From: Rhizobiaceae bacterium
GTDB lineage: Bacteria > Pseudomonadota > Alphaproteobacteria > Rhizobiales > Rhizobiaceae
DNA: 64,000 bases
Assembly (NCBI GenBank): GCA_017643025.1
Contig: JAEPOG010000004.1
Coordinates: forward strand, 310,001 to 374,000
Direction of reading: 5' to 3'
Shown here: positions 18,722-28,467 of the stretch, one piece after another
How the letters are laid out: each line of letters starts with the position of its first letter
Position numbering within the stretch: the first letter of the stretch is position 1
The notes under the pieces: model-generated
Databases searched by the model: none
Told to the model about the DNA's origin: nothing
What the model saw: only the letters and a program-made list of their open reading frames with translations
Translations under genes and position numbers: made by a program

Positions 18722-19738
18722 TTAAGCCGCTTCGGCTTCCTGCTGACCCGGCAGTTCGAGGGCGCCTTCCGTCGCGAGCCGGATGGCGGTTGAGGCGATC
18801 GCGCGGCGGGCGGCATTGATCTCGTCCGCAGGAACATTGCCCGCAGCGTCCTTGAGCTCCGCTTCGATCATGCGCCGCGACCGCGCGCCAATCGACGACA
18901 GCACCGCCTCCGTCAGCTCGGCGCTCGCGCCCCTCAGGGCGACTGTCGCCATATCGGTCTGAATGTTGTCGAACAGCGAGACGCGTGACCGCTGTGACAG
19001 CAGGATCACGTCCTCGAATGCGAACAGCTTGGACTTGAGCGCTTCCAGGTCCTCGGCGCCGGCCGCGACCATATCTTCCATGACGTCATCGAGATCGGCC
19101 TTGTCGAGCTCGTTGAGCACACCTGCGACCCGCATCTGCCCCGCCGAATTGTCGCGCGCCCCGGTCTCGTCGGTCATCCTTGCACGCAGCTGGTTTTCAG
19201 CGATCTTGCGTGCATCGTCGGAGACCTTGCTAAGCGACATCATGCGCTTGACGACTTCGCCGCGAGCGGCTTTCGGGATCTTGACCAGGACGGCCGCGGC
19301 GGACGGCGCTGCCATGTTCGACAGGACCATGGCGATGGTCTGCGGGTGCTCCGGTTCAAGGATCGTGGCCACGCGCTCGGCCGAGAGCTTCTCGAGTTGC
19401 GGCCACACGGGCTCCTGCGTCTCCTCTTCTTCATCACCGGTTTCGCCCTCCATAATCGCGCTCACCTCTTCGGGCGTCAGCGTTTCGGAGAGGATGTTGT
19501 TCATCGTGTCGCCGGAATCGAGCAGCCCCGCGCCTTCCGCGAACTCGCCTTCGAATTCCGACACGATCCTGTCGAGCTCGCTCTGCGGTATCGTCTTGAG
19601 CGACCGCGCCGCCTCGATCAGCCCGCGCAGCTCCTCCTGCTTGAAGAACTTCAGCAGCTTCCCGGCCGAGGGCTTGCCCATCGCCACGAGGATGGCGGCG
19701 GCTTTCTGTGCGCGTGAAAGAGTAGGCAACTGGCTCAT
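18722..19738 (-). CDS. fliG: Flagellar motor switch protein FliG
   Basis: A 338-residue rotor protein linking the MS ring to the C ring. The N-terminal domain begins LSRAQKAAAILVAMGKPSAG, the EHPQT motif of the middle domain is at about residues 130-134, and the C-terminal domain with torque-helix residues spans about 230-325 (LKSKLFAFEDVILLSQRS...). It lies in the leftward switch operon ahead of flhB. Confidence 0.95.
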   Translation of the reverse strand: MSQLPTLSRAQKAAAILVAMGKPSAGKLLKFFKQEELRGLIEAARSLKTIPQSELDRIVSEFEGEFAEGAGLLDSGDTMNNILSETLTPEEVSAIMEGETGDEEEETQEPVWPQLEKLSAERVATILEPEHPQTIAMVLSNMAAPSAAAVLVKIPKAARGEVVKRMMSLSKVSDDARKIAENQLRARMTDETGARDNSAGQMRVAGVLNELDKADLDDVMEDMVAAGAEDLEALKSKLFAFEDVILLSQRSRVSLFDNIQTDMATVALRGASAELTEAVLSSIGARSRRMIEAELKDAAGNVPADEINAARRAIASTAIRLATEGALELPGQQEAEAA

Positions 19739-19762
19739 TGGATCGCGTTGGCGCCTTCCAAA

Positions 19763-20176
19763 CTATCGGCCTCGTGCGACCTGGCTGATCTCGGTCAGCT
19801 TGATTCCGAACCGCGACGGATCGTCCTCCAGAACGGTGATCTCCCCCTTGGCGATCTTGCGGCCGTTGACGACGACATCCACCGGCTCGCCAATGCGACG
19901 GTTCAGCGATACCGTGGCGCCCTTCTGCAGGGACATCAGATCCGAAACCGGCATCTCGGTGCTGCCGAGCACGATCTGAACCTCGACAGGGATGCCCATG
20001 ATTATGGATGAGTTCGAGCCCGACGGTTGGACCGAACCGTCATCGGACTCGTGAAGAACGTCACGCAGCTCCTCGATCGCCTTGTTCAGCTGATCCTCTT
20101 CCTGGGCTTCCGTAGCGGGCTCTGGCTCGCTCATTGTGTTCTCCTTGGGGTCGGGCTCGGCCTCGGCGTTGCTCAT
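19763..20176 (-). CDS. fliN: Flagellar motor switch protein FliN
   Basis: A 137-residue C-ring protein with a long acidic N-terminal tail (about 1-55) and a C-terminal SpoA/FliN domain: [52 protein letters not shown]. The ATG at 20176 overlaps the fliM stop by 4 nt; an internal Met at residue 15 is a less likely alternative. It forms the C ring with FliG and FliM. Confidence 0.93.
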   Translation of the reverse strand: MSNAEAEPDPKENTMSEPEPATEAQEEDQLNKAIEELRDVLHESDDGSVQPSGSNSSIIMGIPVEVQIVLGSTEMPVSDLMSLQKGATVSLNRRIGEPVDVVVNGRKIAKGEITVLEDDPSRFGIKLTEISQVARGR

Positions 20177-21120
20177 GCCGACACAAGCCCTTCGACGAAA
20201 TCCTCATGCGCATCGAAGGGGCGAACGATGCGCACCGTGTAGTTCTGACCGAGCTTGCCTAGCTCACAAAGAAACAGCACCTGGTCGCGCGCCGTGAGCC
20301 GCGCCTGCGACTGTGCATGTTCTGGAAACTCCAGCACTTGGCCTTTCTTGAAGGCGGCTATCTGACCGAGCGTGATCTCGCCGATCGGAATGGCGGCCGT
20401 GAGCGACAGCTTCGAGCGCATCACCTCGTCGTTGAACCGCGCCCGCCACTCCGACGAGGGTGCGGACGCAGCCAATGCGTCGCCGCGCATGAGCATCAGA
20501 ACACGCTGCGGAAAGGCAACGACAAGCTGCCCTCGGCTCTCGCCGAAGACCAGCTCCAGCACAATCTTGACGGCTGGACCGTCGCGCACCACCTGCGCGC
20601 CGATCTCCTCGCCGACGACCGGTTCATCGAGGGGAAATCTAATCCCGAACGATCGATCTCCGGAGCCGTTGAATATCGTCGCCGCCGCGTCGAACAGCTT
20701 TCCGGCAATCTCAACTTCGATCCCGGAAAGCGGGCGGTTGATCGGCGCCAGCTTCTGTTCCGGATCGGCACCGAAGAGAGCGCTCACCGCGATCGTCAAC
20801 GCGTCGGCATCGAGCGTCATGAACATCGCGTCACTGGAAATTTCGGCAGCCGCCATCATCATCGCGCCGAAGCTGTCGGCAGGCAGGGGCAGATCGGCCA
20901 TCCGGCAGATGGAAATCTCGCCCAGCTCGACCTCGATTGCGGTGTTCAGCGTCTCTGCGAAATAGATGCCCAGGTCCGGGAGGCAACGGCTGGCGCAGGC
21001 GCGCGCAATGTCGAGCACCTCGTCGGGATTCCCGGTCTTGCCGGTAAGGCGTTCGACAATCTGGTCGCGCATCTGCGCGGGTGACGGCTGGCTGGTCATT
21101 GCTTCTGCTTCGTTCGCCAC
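20173..21120 (-). CDS. fliM: Flagellar motor switch protein FliM
   Basis: A 315-residue FliM-like protein with a CheC-like central domain and a C-terminal SpoA/FliN-like domain (about 245-310: [26 protein letters not shown]). The canonical N-terminal CheY-binding peptide (LSQ-D-I-D-L-L type) is not evident, in line with divergent rhizobial FliM. The start may be the GTG at 21120 or the ATG at 21099, seven codons in; neither ribosome site is decisive. Gene order fliN-fliM-motA supports the call. Confidence 0.9.
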   Translation of the reverse strand: MANEAEAMTSQPSPAQMRDQIVERLTGKTGNPDEVLDIARACASRCLPDLGIYFAETLNTAIEVELGEISICRMADLPLPADSFGAMMMAAAEISSDAMFMTLDADALTIAVSALFGADPEQKLAPINRPLSGIEVEIAGKLFDAAATIFNGSGDRSFGIRFPLDEPVVGEEIGAQVVRDGPAVKIVLELVFGESRGQLVVAFPQRVLMLMRGDALAASAPSSEWRARFNDEVMRSKLSLTAAIPIGEITLGQIAAFKKGQVLEFPEHAQSQARLTARDQVLFLCELGKLGQNYTVRIVRPFDAHEDFVEGLVSA

Positions 21121-21132
21121 CGGCAGTCTCGG

Positions 21133-22011
21133 TTACGCAGCCTTGGCGGCTTCGCCGCCGCCAGAGTTGAGCGTGCTCTGCTCGACCGCATCGATGGACG
21201 GACGGTCCTTCGAGGAAATGGTCTTGCGGCCGAACTCGAGCGCCACCTGCGGAAGCGAGCCGTTCATGTAGGCGAGCAGCGTCTGCTTGACGATGATGTA
21301 GAGGCGCGTGCGCTTTTCGCGCACGACCTTCACTTTGGCTGCGATCGGGCCGACGACCGCGTATGCCATGAAGATGCCGAGAAAGGTGCCGACCAGCGCG
21401 GCGCCAATGAGCCCGCCAAGGATCTCCGGCGACTGGTCGAGCGCGCCCATCGCCTTCACGACGCCGAGCACGGCGGCGCAGATGCCCAGGGCCGGAAAGC
21501 CGTCCGCCATCTGCTGCAGGGCGTGGTAGGACTTCAGCTTGTCGTGTTTGACGGTGTGGATTTCCTCATCCATCAGCGCCTCGATCTCGAACGGGCGCGC
21601 GTTGCCGATGATGATGATGCGGCAGTAGTCGCAGATGAAGTGCGTCAGTTCGTGATCCTTCAGCACCTTCGGAAAGGCCTGAAAGATCGCCGACTCTTCG
21701 GGGTTGTCGATATGCGCCTCGACCTCGTTGCGCGGCTTGGTGCGCAGTTCGCGCATCAGGCTGTGCAGAACGCCCAGTACCTCGAGATAGTCCTGCTCCT
21801 TCGGCACGGACTGCTTGAAAGCATCGAGCATGGCCTTGCCCGAATCCTTCACGACCGACATCGGGTTGGCGACGAAGAAGATGCCGAGTGCGGCACCGCA
21901 GATGATAACCACTTCCCATGGCTGCCAGAGGACGTCGAGATAGCCGCCCATGGCCATGTAGCCGCCGAGCACGCAGCCAAACGTGACCACCATTCCGATC
22001 AGAATACCCAC
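21133..22011 (-). CDS. motA: Flagellar stator protein MotA
   Basis: A 292-residue stator protein with four membrane helices, the first two near the N-terminus ([23 protein letters not shown]) and the last two around residues 170-225 ([41 protein letters not shown]). The cytoplasmic loop includes [16 protein letters not shown]. The start is GTG at 22011 with AGGGG upstream. It is the first gene of the leftward switch operon, divergent from the DUF1217 gene; its partner MotB is at 36346. Confidence 0.95.
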   Translation of the reverse strand: MGILIGMVVTFGCVLGGYMAMGGYLDVLWQPWEVVIICGAALGIFFVANPMSVVKDSGKAMLDAFKQSVPKEQDYLEVLGVLHSLMRELRTKPRNEVEAHIDNPEESAIFQAFPKVLKDHELTHFICDYCRIIIIGNARPFEIEALMDEEIHTVKHDKLKSYHALQQMADGFPALGICAAVLGVVKAMGALDQSPEILGGLIGAALVGTFLGIFMAYAVVGPIAAKVKVVREKRTRLYIIVKQTLLAYMNGSLPQVALEFGRKTISSKDRPSIDAVEQSTLNSGGGEAAKAA

Positions 22012-22150
22012 TGCCGGCCCCTATCCAGAATCAACCTCTTTGGGTTCTAGGCCGCGTGCCTTGTGTGAGGCTTGTTAGGAGGCGGCGGACAGCCTCACGC
22101 AAGCGTCCGGTTCTATTTGTGGGATACGCCGCAGACTGCCGGAGCCTTCC

Positions 22151-23272
22151 TTGGTCAGCACATTTGCAAGCTATCAGCTCATCACCCGCGACATCGGCAG
22201 GTCCCTGACGCGCGTGGAAAACCAGCCGGTCGTCGCAAGGGAAACCGAGTACTACCGGGAGAATATCGGCAAGGTCACTTCGATCGACGAATTCGTCTCC
22301 GACACGCGCCTTTTCCGGTACGCCATGAAGGCCCATGGCCTCAGCGACATGACCTACGCCAAGGCGTTCATGGTCAAGGTGCTTGAGGGCGGCATCAAGG
22401 ATAGCGACGCATTCGCCAACAAGCTGACGGACAAGCGCTACCAGGACTTTGCGAGGACCTACAATTTCGCCGCCGACGGCGCCGGAGCGACAACCTACAG
22501 CGCTGCGCAACAGGGCACTGCTACCCGATATCAGTTGCAGGCAGCGGTCGCCGGCGTCGCCTTCGACAACCCGATCCTGAAGGCCCAGACCGAGGATTAC
22601 CTGGCGCGCATCAAGGACGTGAAGTCGATCGACGCCTTCCTCGCCGACGACGCACTTTTCAGCTACGCGATGAAGGCCTACGGCCTCACGGACCGGCTCG
22701 ACGACAAGGCGTTCATGCGGCAAATCCTCGAAGGAGGCGTCGCGGACCCCGACAGTCTCGCGAACCGTCAGTCGAACACGGCCTATGCCGAGTTTGCAGC
22801 CGCGTTCGATTTCGCAGCCCACGGTGAGAACGCCACAACCTACACCGCAGCCAAAGATGGCGCGGTGGCAAAATATGCGCGCCAGACACTTGAGGAAGAG
22901 GCGGGCAGCCAGAACGAAGGCGTCCGCCTGGCACTGTATTTCGAACGCAAGGCGGCGACCATCACCTCGCCTTATCAGATACTCGCCGACCAGGCTCTGG
23001 CAACCGTCATGCGCACGGTGCTGGGGCTGCCCGATTCGATCGCGACCGCCGACATCGACCGTCAGGCGGAGATGTTCTCCGAGCGTATCGACTTTGCCGA
23101 TTTCCAGGACGCGGAAGGCCTGCACAAGTTCCTCACCCGGTTCACGACGATGTGGGAAATGAACAACGGCCAGACCACCGCTGCTTCCCTCACACCCGTC
23201 CTATTCGGACAGCCGGTCGAATTCGGCATATCGACCGATGTACTTCTCACCCTTCAAAGTCTGCGTCGCTAA
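22151..23272 (+). CDS. DUF1217 flagellar-island protein with two tandem repeats
   Basis: A 373-residue protein starting at TTG. It contains two tandem DUF1217-type repeats of about 130 residues: residues about 25-125 (ETEYYRENIGKVTSIDEF...) and about 145-240 (TEDYLARIKDVKSIDAFLADD...), each with an F-x-YAMKA-x-GL core and a GAxTYxAA tail. A third, diverged unit may follow. There is no signal peptide or membrane helix. It sits directly upstream of flgF in rhizobial flagellar clusters. The molecular role is unknown; one guess is a rod-assembly or secreted flagellar component. Confidence 0.85.
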   Translation: MVSTFASYQLITRDIGRSLTRVENQPVVARETEYYRENIGKVTSIDEFVSDTRLFRYAMKAHGLSDMTYAKAFMVKVLEGGIKDSDAFANKLTDKRYQDFARTYNFAADGAGATTYSAAQQGTATRYQLQAAVAGVAFDNPILKAQTEDYLARIKDVKSIDAFLADDALFSYAMKAYGLTDRLDDKAFMRQILEGGVADPDSLANRQSNTAYAEFAAAFDFAAHGENATTYTAAKDGAVAKYARQTLEEEAGSQNEGVRLALYFERKAATITSPYQILADQALATVMRTVLGLPDSIATADIDRQAEMFSERIDFADFQDAEGLHKFLTRFTTMWEMNNGQTTAASLTPVLFGQPVEFGISTDVLLTLQSLRR

Positions 23273-23282
23273 GGAGAACGCT

Positions 23283-24005
23283 ATGGAAACCGGACTTTAT
23301 GTAGCGTTGTCGTCGCAGGTCGCTCTCGAGCGCCGGCTGACGACGATAGCCGACAACATGGCCAACACCAGCACGGTCGGCTACCGCGCGACGGGGGTGA
23401 AATTCGAGAATCTGGTGACGGGTACCGGCAGCAATTCCGTCTCTTTCGTCTCCTCGGGCGACACCTACATTGCCAATGTCAGCGGCTCTTTGCGCGAGAC
23501 CGGCAACCCGCTCGACTTCGCCATCCAGGGCGACGCGTGGTTCGGTTTCGAGACCCCGCAAGGCACCGTCATGACGCGCGACGGCCGCTTTTCGATGCTG
23601 ACCACCGGTGAACTGGTGACTGTCGACGGGCACCCGGTGCTCGACGCAGGCGGCGCGCCGCTGCAGCTCGACCCGCTCGGCGGCCCGCCCGAATCCGGCG
23701 CCGACGGCATGTTGCGCCAGAACGGCCGCCCGATCGGGGCGATCGGCCTGTTCCAGTTTACGCCGGGCGCGAACTTCATCCGCTTCGGCAATTCCGGCAT
23801 TGTGCCTGACGGCAATCCGATCCCGATCGTCGACCGGCACGAGATCGGTGTGGCTCAGGGATTCGTGGAAGATTCCAACGTCAACGCCGTACATGAGATG
23901 ATGGAACTCATCCAGGTACAGCGCGCGTTCGACCAGGTGAGCGCGCTCATGCGCGATAGCGAAAACGCCATGGACGAGTCCATCCGGACCCTGGCCTCAA
24001 GCTAG
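23283..24005 (+). CDS. flgF: Flagellar proximal rod protein FlgF
   Basis: A 240-residue rod protein exported by the flagellar type III system. The N-terminal rod motif reads RRLTTIADNMANTSTVGYRATGVKFE, the mid-region has GNPLDFAIQGDAWF, and the C-terminus has the EMMELIQVQRAFDQVSALM helix. The ATG at 23283 has AAGGAG upstream and is 10 bp after the DUF1217 gene. It is shorter and more diverged than the FlgG at 27206, which identifies it as FlgF. Confidence 0.92.
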   Translation: METGLYVALSSQVALERRLTTIADNMANTSTVGYRATGVKFENLVTGTGSNSVSFVSSGDTYIANVSGSLRETGNPLDFAIQGDAWFGFETPQGTVMTRDGRFSMLTTGELVTVDGHPVLDAGGAPLQLDPLGGPPESGADGMLRQNGRPIGAIGLFQFTPGANFIRFGNSGIVPDGNPIPIVDRHEIGVAQGFVEDSNVNAVHEMMELIQVQRAFDQVSALMRDSENAMDESIRTLASS

Positions 24006-24014
24006 GCCTGACTG

Positions 24015-25409
24015 ATGCAGGCAAACGCATCAGGGGTAGAGAACGCGCAAGGATCGGCCGCCTTGCGCCCGCTTGAGTCCCTGGAACAGCTCTTCAAGCG
24101 GTTTCGCGAGCCGGCCGGCCTGATACGCCATGGCGGCCATGTCGTGGAGGTTACTGCCACACATTTTCGCGTCGGCGGGCTTTCCCGTTCGGCCCGCATG
24201 GGCGATGTCGTCGAGTTCCGCACACCGCGTGGTACGCGGTCTGGCGAAATCGTCCAGATCAGTCCTGGGTCTGCATTGGTCGCGCCGTTCGATAGCAGCG
24301 CAGACACCGGTTTGGGACAGGAAGTCTTCAACCGCGGCGCGATCGCAATCCGTCCGGGAGACAGCTGGCGTGGCAGGGTTGTCGACGCGCTCGCCCGGCC
24401 CATGGACAATGCCGGCCCGCTCCTTCCTGGCGTGAACACAGAGACGCCGGAGGTACCGGCTCCCTTGCGCCGCCAGCGCGTGGATGCGCCTTTCCGCACT
24501 GGCGTGCGAGTGATCGATATCTTCACGCCGCTTTGTTATGGCCAGCGCCTCGGTATTTTCGCGGGTTCAGGCGTCGGCAAGTCTACGCTGCTTGCCATGC
24601 TGGCGAGCGCTGACGCCTTCGATACGGTCGTCGTGGCGCTTGTCGGCGAGCGCGGCCGCGAAGTGCGCGAATTCCTCGAAGACACACTCGGCGAACAGAC
24701 GATGGCAAAGACGGTTGCCGTGGTGGCGACAAGCGACGAGAGCGCCATGATGCGTCGCCGCGCACCCGACACGGCCATGCGGATCGCCGAATATTATCGC
24801 GACCGGGGCGATCGCGTTTTGCTTGTGCTGGACTCGATCACCAGACTCGCGCACGCGCTACGTGAAGTGGCGACGGGAACCGGTGAACCACCGGTCGCGC
24901 GCGGCTACCCGGCGTCCGTGTTCACAGATTTGCCGAAGCTTCTGGAGCGGGCGGGTCCCGGCGCCGAGGGCCGTGGATCCGTGACAGCCATTCTGTCAGT
25001 TCTCGTGGACGGAGACGACCACAACGACCCGGTCGCCGATTCCGTCCGCGGCATCCTCGACGGGCACGTCGTGCTTGACCGCGCGATCGCCGAGCAGGGC
25101 CGCTACCCCGCGGTGAACCCGCTTTCCTCGATATCGCGCCTCGCTCCGCGTGCGTGGACCGACGACCAGCGCACGCTTGCAAACCGCCTGAAGGCCATGA
25201 TCGCGAACTTCGAGGATACGCGCGATATTCGCCTGCTCGGCGCATATCAGGCCGGCGCCGACCCCGAACTGGATCTCGCGGTGCGGCAGGTTCCGGTGAT
25301 CTATGAAGCGTTGACGCAAGGAACCGAGGATCCGCGCTCCATCGACCCTTTTGCCGACCTCGCGATGCATCTCAAGAGCAAGGAGAAGCCGGTTGACCAG
25401 CAAGTCTGA
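24015..25409 (+). CDS. fliI: Flagellum-specific ATPase FliI
   Basis: A 464-residue F1-beta-like ATPase energising flagellar export. Walker A is GSGVGKST (residues 184-191) and Walker B is in RVLLVLDSITRLAHALRE. The substrate-export signature GYPASVFTDLPKLLERAG is present. It follows flgF by 9 bp. Its stop overlaps the next gene by 17 nt if that gene uses its TTG start. Confidence 0.95.
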   Translation: MQANASGVENAQGSAALRPLESLEQLFKRFREPAGLIRHGGHVVEVTATHFRVGGLSRSARMGDVVEFRTPRGTRSGEIVQISPGSALVAPFDSSADTGLGQEVFNRGAIAIRPGDSWRGRVVDALARPMDNAGPLLPGVNTETPEVPAPLRRQRVDAPFRTGVRVIDIFTPLCYGQRLGIFAGSGVGKSTLLAMLASADAFDTVVVALVGERGREVREFLEDTLGEQTMAKTVAVVATSDESAMMRRRAPDTAMRIAEYYRDRGDRVLLVLDSITRLAHALREVATGTGEPPVARGYPASVFTDLPKLLERAGPGAEGRGSVTAILSVLVDGDDHNDPVADSVRGILDGHVVLDRAIAEQGRYPAVNPLSSISRLAPRAWTDDQRTLANRLKAMIANFEDTRDIRLLGAYQAGADPELDLAVRQVPVIYEALTQGTEDPRSIDPFADLAMHLKSKEKPVDQQV

Positions 25410-25989
25410 GCGGGGCGGATGGCGCTACATGTTCGTGCGCACCAGCGCCGAAAAAGTCCCCTGGACAAGGCGGCGTTACGGCAGCGATCGCTCCAGTGAT
25501 CTGATTGTCGCCGGGCTGGGCATCGCACTCGGCCTCGTATGCGCGTTCTTCCCCTGGTACGTCTTCTTCAACCAGGAGAAATTCGGCATTCGCGCTGTTC
25601 AGTTTTCCGGCAGCGAGGGAACGCAGCTTGCGCCGGGAGAACTGGTCTACCAGCCGTCGCTGATCGGTCAGCGCATCTCGATCGACGATGTGCCTCTGCT
25701 CGAACTCGATCAGATCGCGACGGGCACGGTACCCGACGATGCCGACCCGGCCGCACAGGAAGTTTCCCTATCCGATCAGCCGTTTCCGGGCGACGAGCAC
25801 CCAGCGCCCGAATTCAGGGTCGTCCATATCGCCAACGGGCGTGCGATGATCGAGGACGAAGAAGGCCTGTATGTTGTGCAGACCGGGTCGATCCTGCCGG
25901 ACAAGAGCCGCGTCGCCTCGATCGAGGAGCGGGGCGGCAACTGGGTTGTCGTCACCAGCCTCGACACGGTGGTACCGCTCGCCGAGTAA
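25393..25989 (+). CDS. Uncharacterised single-pass membrane protein between fliI and flgB
   Basis: 198 residues. One transmembrane helix lies at about 38-60 (DLIVAGLGIALGLVCAFFPWYVFF) after a basic cytoplasmic N-terminus. A periplasmic region follows, ending in a small beta domain at about 142-195 (FRVVHIANGRAMIEDEEGLYVVQTGS... ending NWVVVTSLD). That end resembles a domain found at the C-terminus of other alphaproteobacterial membrane proteins, as I remember them. The TTG at 25393 is preferred because AGGAG lies 7 bp upstream; an ATG at 25429 is the alternative. It overlaps fliI, so it belongs to the flagellar operon. Function unknown. Confidence 0.78.
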   Translation: MTSKSERGGWRYMFVRTSAEKVPWTRRRYGSDRSSDLIVAGLGIALGLVCAFFPWYVFFNQEKFGIRAVQFSGSEGTQLAPGELVYQPSLIGQRISIDDVPLLELDQIATGTVPDDADPAAQEVSLSDQPFPGDEHPAPEFRVVHIANGRAMIEDEEGLYVVQTGSILPDKSRVASIEERGGNWVVVTSLDTVVPLAE

Positions 25990-26075
25990 CCCGGTGCGAG
26001 CAGGCCTGCGGTTCCCCGCAAGGCCCACGCAAGGCCCGCGGCCTACCCTTTGGCCCAACTGCCAGAGGATTCGCC

Positions 26076-26456
26076 ATGCAGGCCGTCAATCTGTTCGAAC
26101 TCGCCGCTAGACAGGCCCAATGGCTGGCCGTCAGACAGTCGGCGATATCGGGAAACATCGCCAACGCGAACACGCCCGGCTTCCGGGCCATGGATGTCGA
26201 GCCGTTCGAGAACCTGGTTGCCGGAAAGCAGGTCGTAATGGCGTCGACGCATCCGAGCCACCTCGGCGCCGGTACGTCGCAGGCATCCTTCGGCGTCAAG
26301 GAAGTCGACCCGAAGACGCCGATCCTGCCGTCCGGAAACTCGGTCGAACTTGAGCAGGAAATGATCAAGGCCGGCGAAATCCGCCGCCAGTTCGAACTCA
26401 ACACGGGCGTCGTGAAGGCCTTTCACCGCATGCTCATGATGGCTTCCACGGGCTGA
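26076..26456 (+). CDS. flgB: Flagellar proximal rod protein FlgB
   Basis: A 126-residue rod protein. The N-terminal motif is [29 protein letters not shown], and the C-terminal helix is [25 protein letters not shown]. The ATG at 26076 follows GCCAGAGGA and a gap of 86 bp. It is the first of the coupled flgB-flgC-fliE-flgG group. Confidence 0.93.
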   Translation: MQAVNLFELAARQAQWLAVRQSAISGNIANANTPGFRAMDVEPFENLVAGKQVVMASTHPSHLGAGTSQASFGVKEVDPKTPILPSGNSVELEQEMIKAGEIRRQFELNTGVVKAFHRMLMMASTG

Positions 26457-26460
26457 CCGG

Positions 26461-26874
26461 ATGGACCCGCTTTTCGCCTCGCTCAAAGTTGCCGCTTCCG
26501 GCATGACCGCGCAGTCGGAGCGGCTGCGGGTGGTCTCGGAAAACCTCGCCAACGCCCAGTCCACCGGTACGCTGCCCGGATCAGATCCCTATCAGCGAAA
26601 GACGGTGACATTCGCTGCCGAACTCGACCGCGCCAGCGGCGTGAACTTGGTGGATATCACTGCAGTCGGAACGGATCCGACCGAGTTTCCGGTCGAATAC
26701 CGGCCCGGCCATGAGGCCGCGGACGAGTTTGGCTACGTGAAAATGCCTAACGTGAACATCCTCGTCGAGATGGCCGATATGCGCGAGGCGATCCGTGGTT
26801 ACGAGGCCAACCTGCAGAACATCAAGCAGTCCCGCGAACTCATTTCCATGACAATCGATCTTCTGAGGCCCTGA
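26461..26874 (+). CDS. flgC: Flagellar proximal rod protein FlgC
   Basis: A 137-residue rod protein with N-terminal [25 protein letters not shown], the internal [28 protein letters not shown] typical of FlgC, and C-terminal [22 protein letters not shown]. It starts 4 bp after flgB. FlgB, FlgC and FlgF together build the proximal rod above FliE. Confidence 0.95.
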   Translation: MDPLFASLKVAASGMTAQSERLRVVSENLANAQSTGTLPGSDPYQRKTVTFAAELDRASGVNLVDITAVGTDPTEFPVEYRPGHEAADEFGYVKMPNVNILVEMADMREAIRGYEANLQNIKQSRELISMTIDLLRP

Positions 26875-26876
26875 CC

Positions 26877-27191
26877 ATGACGATCGGCGCCATCACCGCT
26901 CTCGACCTTCTCTCGTCGGCCCGCTCGGTTTCATCCGCGCCAAGGTCGGAGCCGCAGGCCGAAGCCGCTTCGGCGACATCGTTCTCGGCTGCACTCAGCC
27001 GGGCAGCAGGCGGCACGGTCGACAAGATGCAGGCCGCCGAAGCGCTCGCCGTCGACGGTCTCCAGGGCAACGCCGACATGCGCGCCGTGGTCGACGCCGT
27101 GATGGATGCCGAACAGTCTCTCAAGGCCGCGATCTCGATCCGCGACAAGATCGTCCAGTCCTATCTCGAAGTAAGCCGCATGGCGATCTGA
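26877..27191 (+). CDS. fliE: Flagellar hook-basal body complex protein FliE
   Basis: A 104-residue protein that joins the MS ring to the rod and is among the first export substrates. The N-terminal half is low in complexity; the conserved C-terminal helices carry [31 protein letters not shown]. It starts 2 bp after flgC. Length is as expected. Confidence 0.92.
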   Translation: MTIGAITALDLLSSARSVSSAPRSEPQAEAASATSFSAALSRAAGGTVDKMQAAEALAVDGLQGNADMRAVVDAVMDAEQSLKAAISIRDKIVQSYLEVSRMAI

Positions 27192-27205
27192 AGGGGAACA
27201 CCGAC

Positions 27206-27994
27206 ATGAAAGCACTCGCCATCGCAGCAACCGGCATGAACGCCCAGCAGCTCAATCTTGAGGTGATTGCGAACAACATCGCCAACATCAACACAACCGG
27301 GTTCAAGCGCGCCCGGGCTGAGTTTTCCGATCTTCTCTACCAGACCGAGCGCCTTCAGGGCGTGCCCAACCGCGCCAACGCCAACATCGTGCCGGAGGGC
27401 GCGATGGTGGGTCTCGGCGTCAAGACCGTCGCCGTCCGCAACGTCCATCTGCAGGGTTCGCTGGTCAGCACGGGCAACCCGCTCGACCTGGCGTTGACGG
27501 GCAATGGCTGGTTCCAGATCGAGGGCACCGACGGGACACCGCTCTACACGCGCGCCGGCGCGTTCAACACCAACTCGATTGGCCAGCTCGTCACCGCCGA
27601 CGGTTTTGCCGTCGCTCCGGCGATCACCGTGCCCGAGAACGTTGTCGAAGTGATCGTCAACAAATCCGGTCAGGTCTTCGCTCGCCTTGCCGACCAGCAG
27701 GAACTCGAGGAGCTTGGTCAGCTGACGCTGGCAACGTTCGCCAACCAGGCTGGCCTTGCGCCGCTGGGCGACAACCTCTTCCAGGAAACGACGGCTTCCG
27801 GACCCGCCAATGTCGGCGTCCCGGGCGACCCTGGCTACGCGACGATCGAGCAGGGCTATCTGGAGTCATCCAACGTCGATCCGGTCAAGGAAATCACCGA
27901 ACTGATCTCGGCGCAGCGCGCCTATGAGATGAACTCCAAGGTCATCAAGGCCGCCGACGAAATGGCATCGACCATCACGCAGGGAATGCGCTGA
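27206..27994 (+). CDS. flgG: Flagellar distal rod protein FlgG
   Basis: A 262-residue distal rod protein. The N-terminal rod motif reads [31 protein letters not shown], the middle has [18 protein letters not shown], and the C-terminus has [42 protein letters not shown] precedes the ATG. The stop shares one base with the flgA start. Confidence 0.96.
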   Translation: MKALAIAATGMNAQQLNLEVIANNIANINTTGFKRARAEFSDLLYQTERLQGVPNRANANIVPEGAMVGLGVKTVAVRNVHLQGSLVSTGNPLDLALTGNGWFQIEGTDGTPLYTRAGAFNTNSIGQLVTADGFAVAPAITVPENVVEVIVNKSGQVFARLADQQELEELGQLTLATFANQAGLAPLGDNLFQETTASGPANVGVPGDPGYATIEQGYLESSNVDPVKEITELISAQRAYEMNSKVIKAADEMASTITQGMR

Positions 27995-28467
27995 TGTCGC
28001 TTCGGGCTTATGTCCTTGCCGCGTGCGGCGCAGCGGTACTGGCAGCGCAGGCGCTTGCCGCAATGCCGGCGGCGGCACAGGAGATGGTCGTCGTTGCCAC
28101 GCGCGTCGTCTATCCTGGCGAAACCGTCACCTCGGATGCGCTGCAGTCTGTCGCGCTTCGGCGCAGCAAGGCGGGCCTGCCGCCGATCGCCTACGACCGG
28201 ACTGAGGTCGAAGGCCGCGTTGCCAGGCGTACGCTTCTGCCCGGACGGCTCATAGCGCTCAGCTCGCTGCGCGACGCATACGCCGTCGAGGCCGGCAAGC
28301 CGGTACAGGTCCTGTACGTACAGGGCGGCCTGACTATCTCGGCTATCGGCGTTGCGCTGCAGCCGGGCTCGACCGGCGACCTCATCCGCGTTCGCAACTC
28401 CGATAGCGGCGTTGTGTTTTCCGGCACCGTGATGGGCGACGGCACCGTGAGGGTTGGCGCCACATGA
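27994..28467 (+). CDS. flgA: P-ring assembly chaperone FlgA
   Basis: A 157-residue periplasmic chaperone for FlgI with a signal peptide ending AMPAAAQ. The SAF-domain part includes YPGETVTSDALQSVALR, and the C-terminus is GDLIRVRNSDSGVVFSGTVMGDGTVRVG. It lacks the longer N-terminal domain of enterobacterial FlgA, as usual in rhizobia. It overlaps flgG by 1 nt and flgI by 4 nt. Confidence 0.9.
   Translation: MSLRAYVLAACGAAVLAAQALAAMPAAAQEMVVVATRVVYPGETVTSDALQSVALRRSKAGLPPIAYDRTEVEGRVARRTLLPGRLIALSSLRDAYAVEAGKPVQVLYVQGGLTISAIGVALQPGSTGDLIRVRNSDSGVVFSGTVMGDGTVRVGAT

Noticed and set aside
22031..23125. 364-residue leftward ORF opposite the DUF1217 gene
   Set aside because: The DUF1217 repeats on the plus strand are clearly the coding frame; the antisense shows only mirrored repetition.
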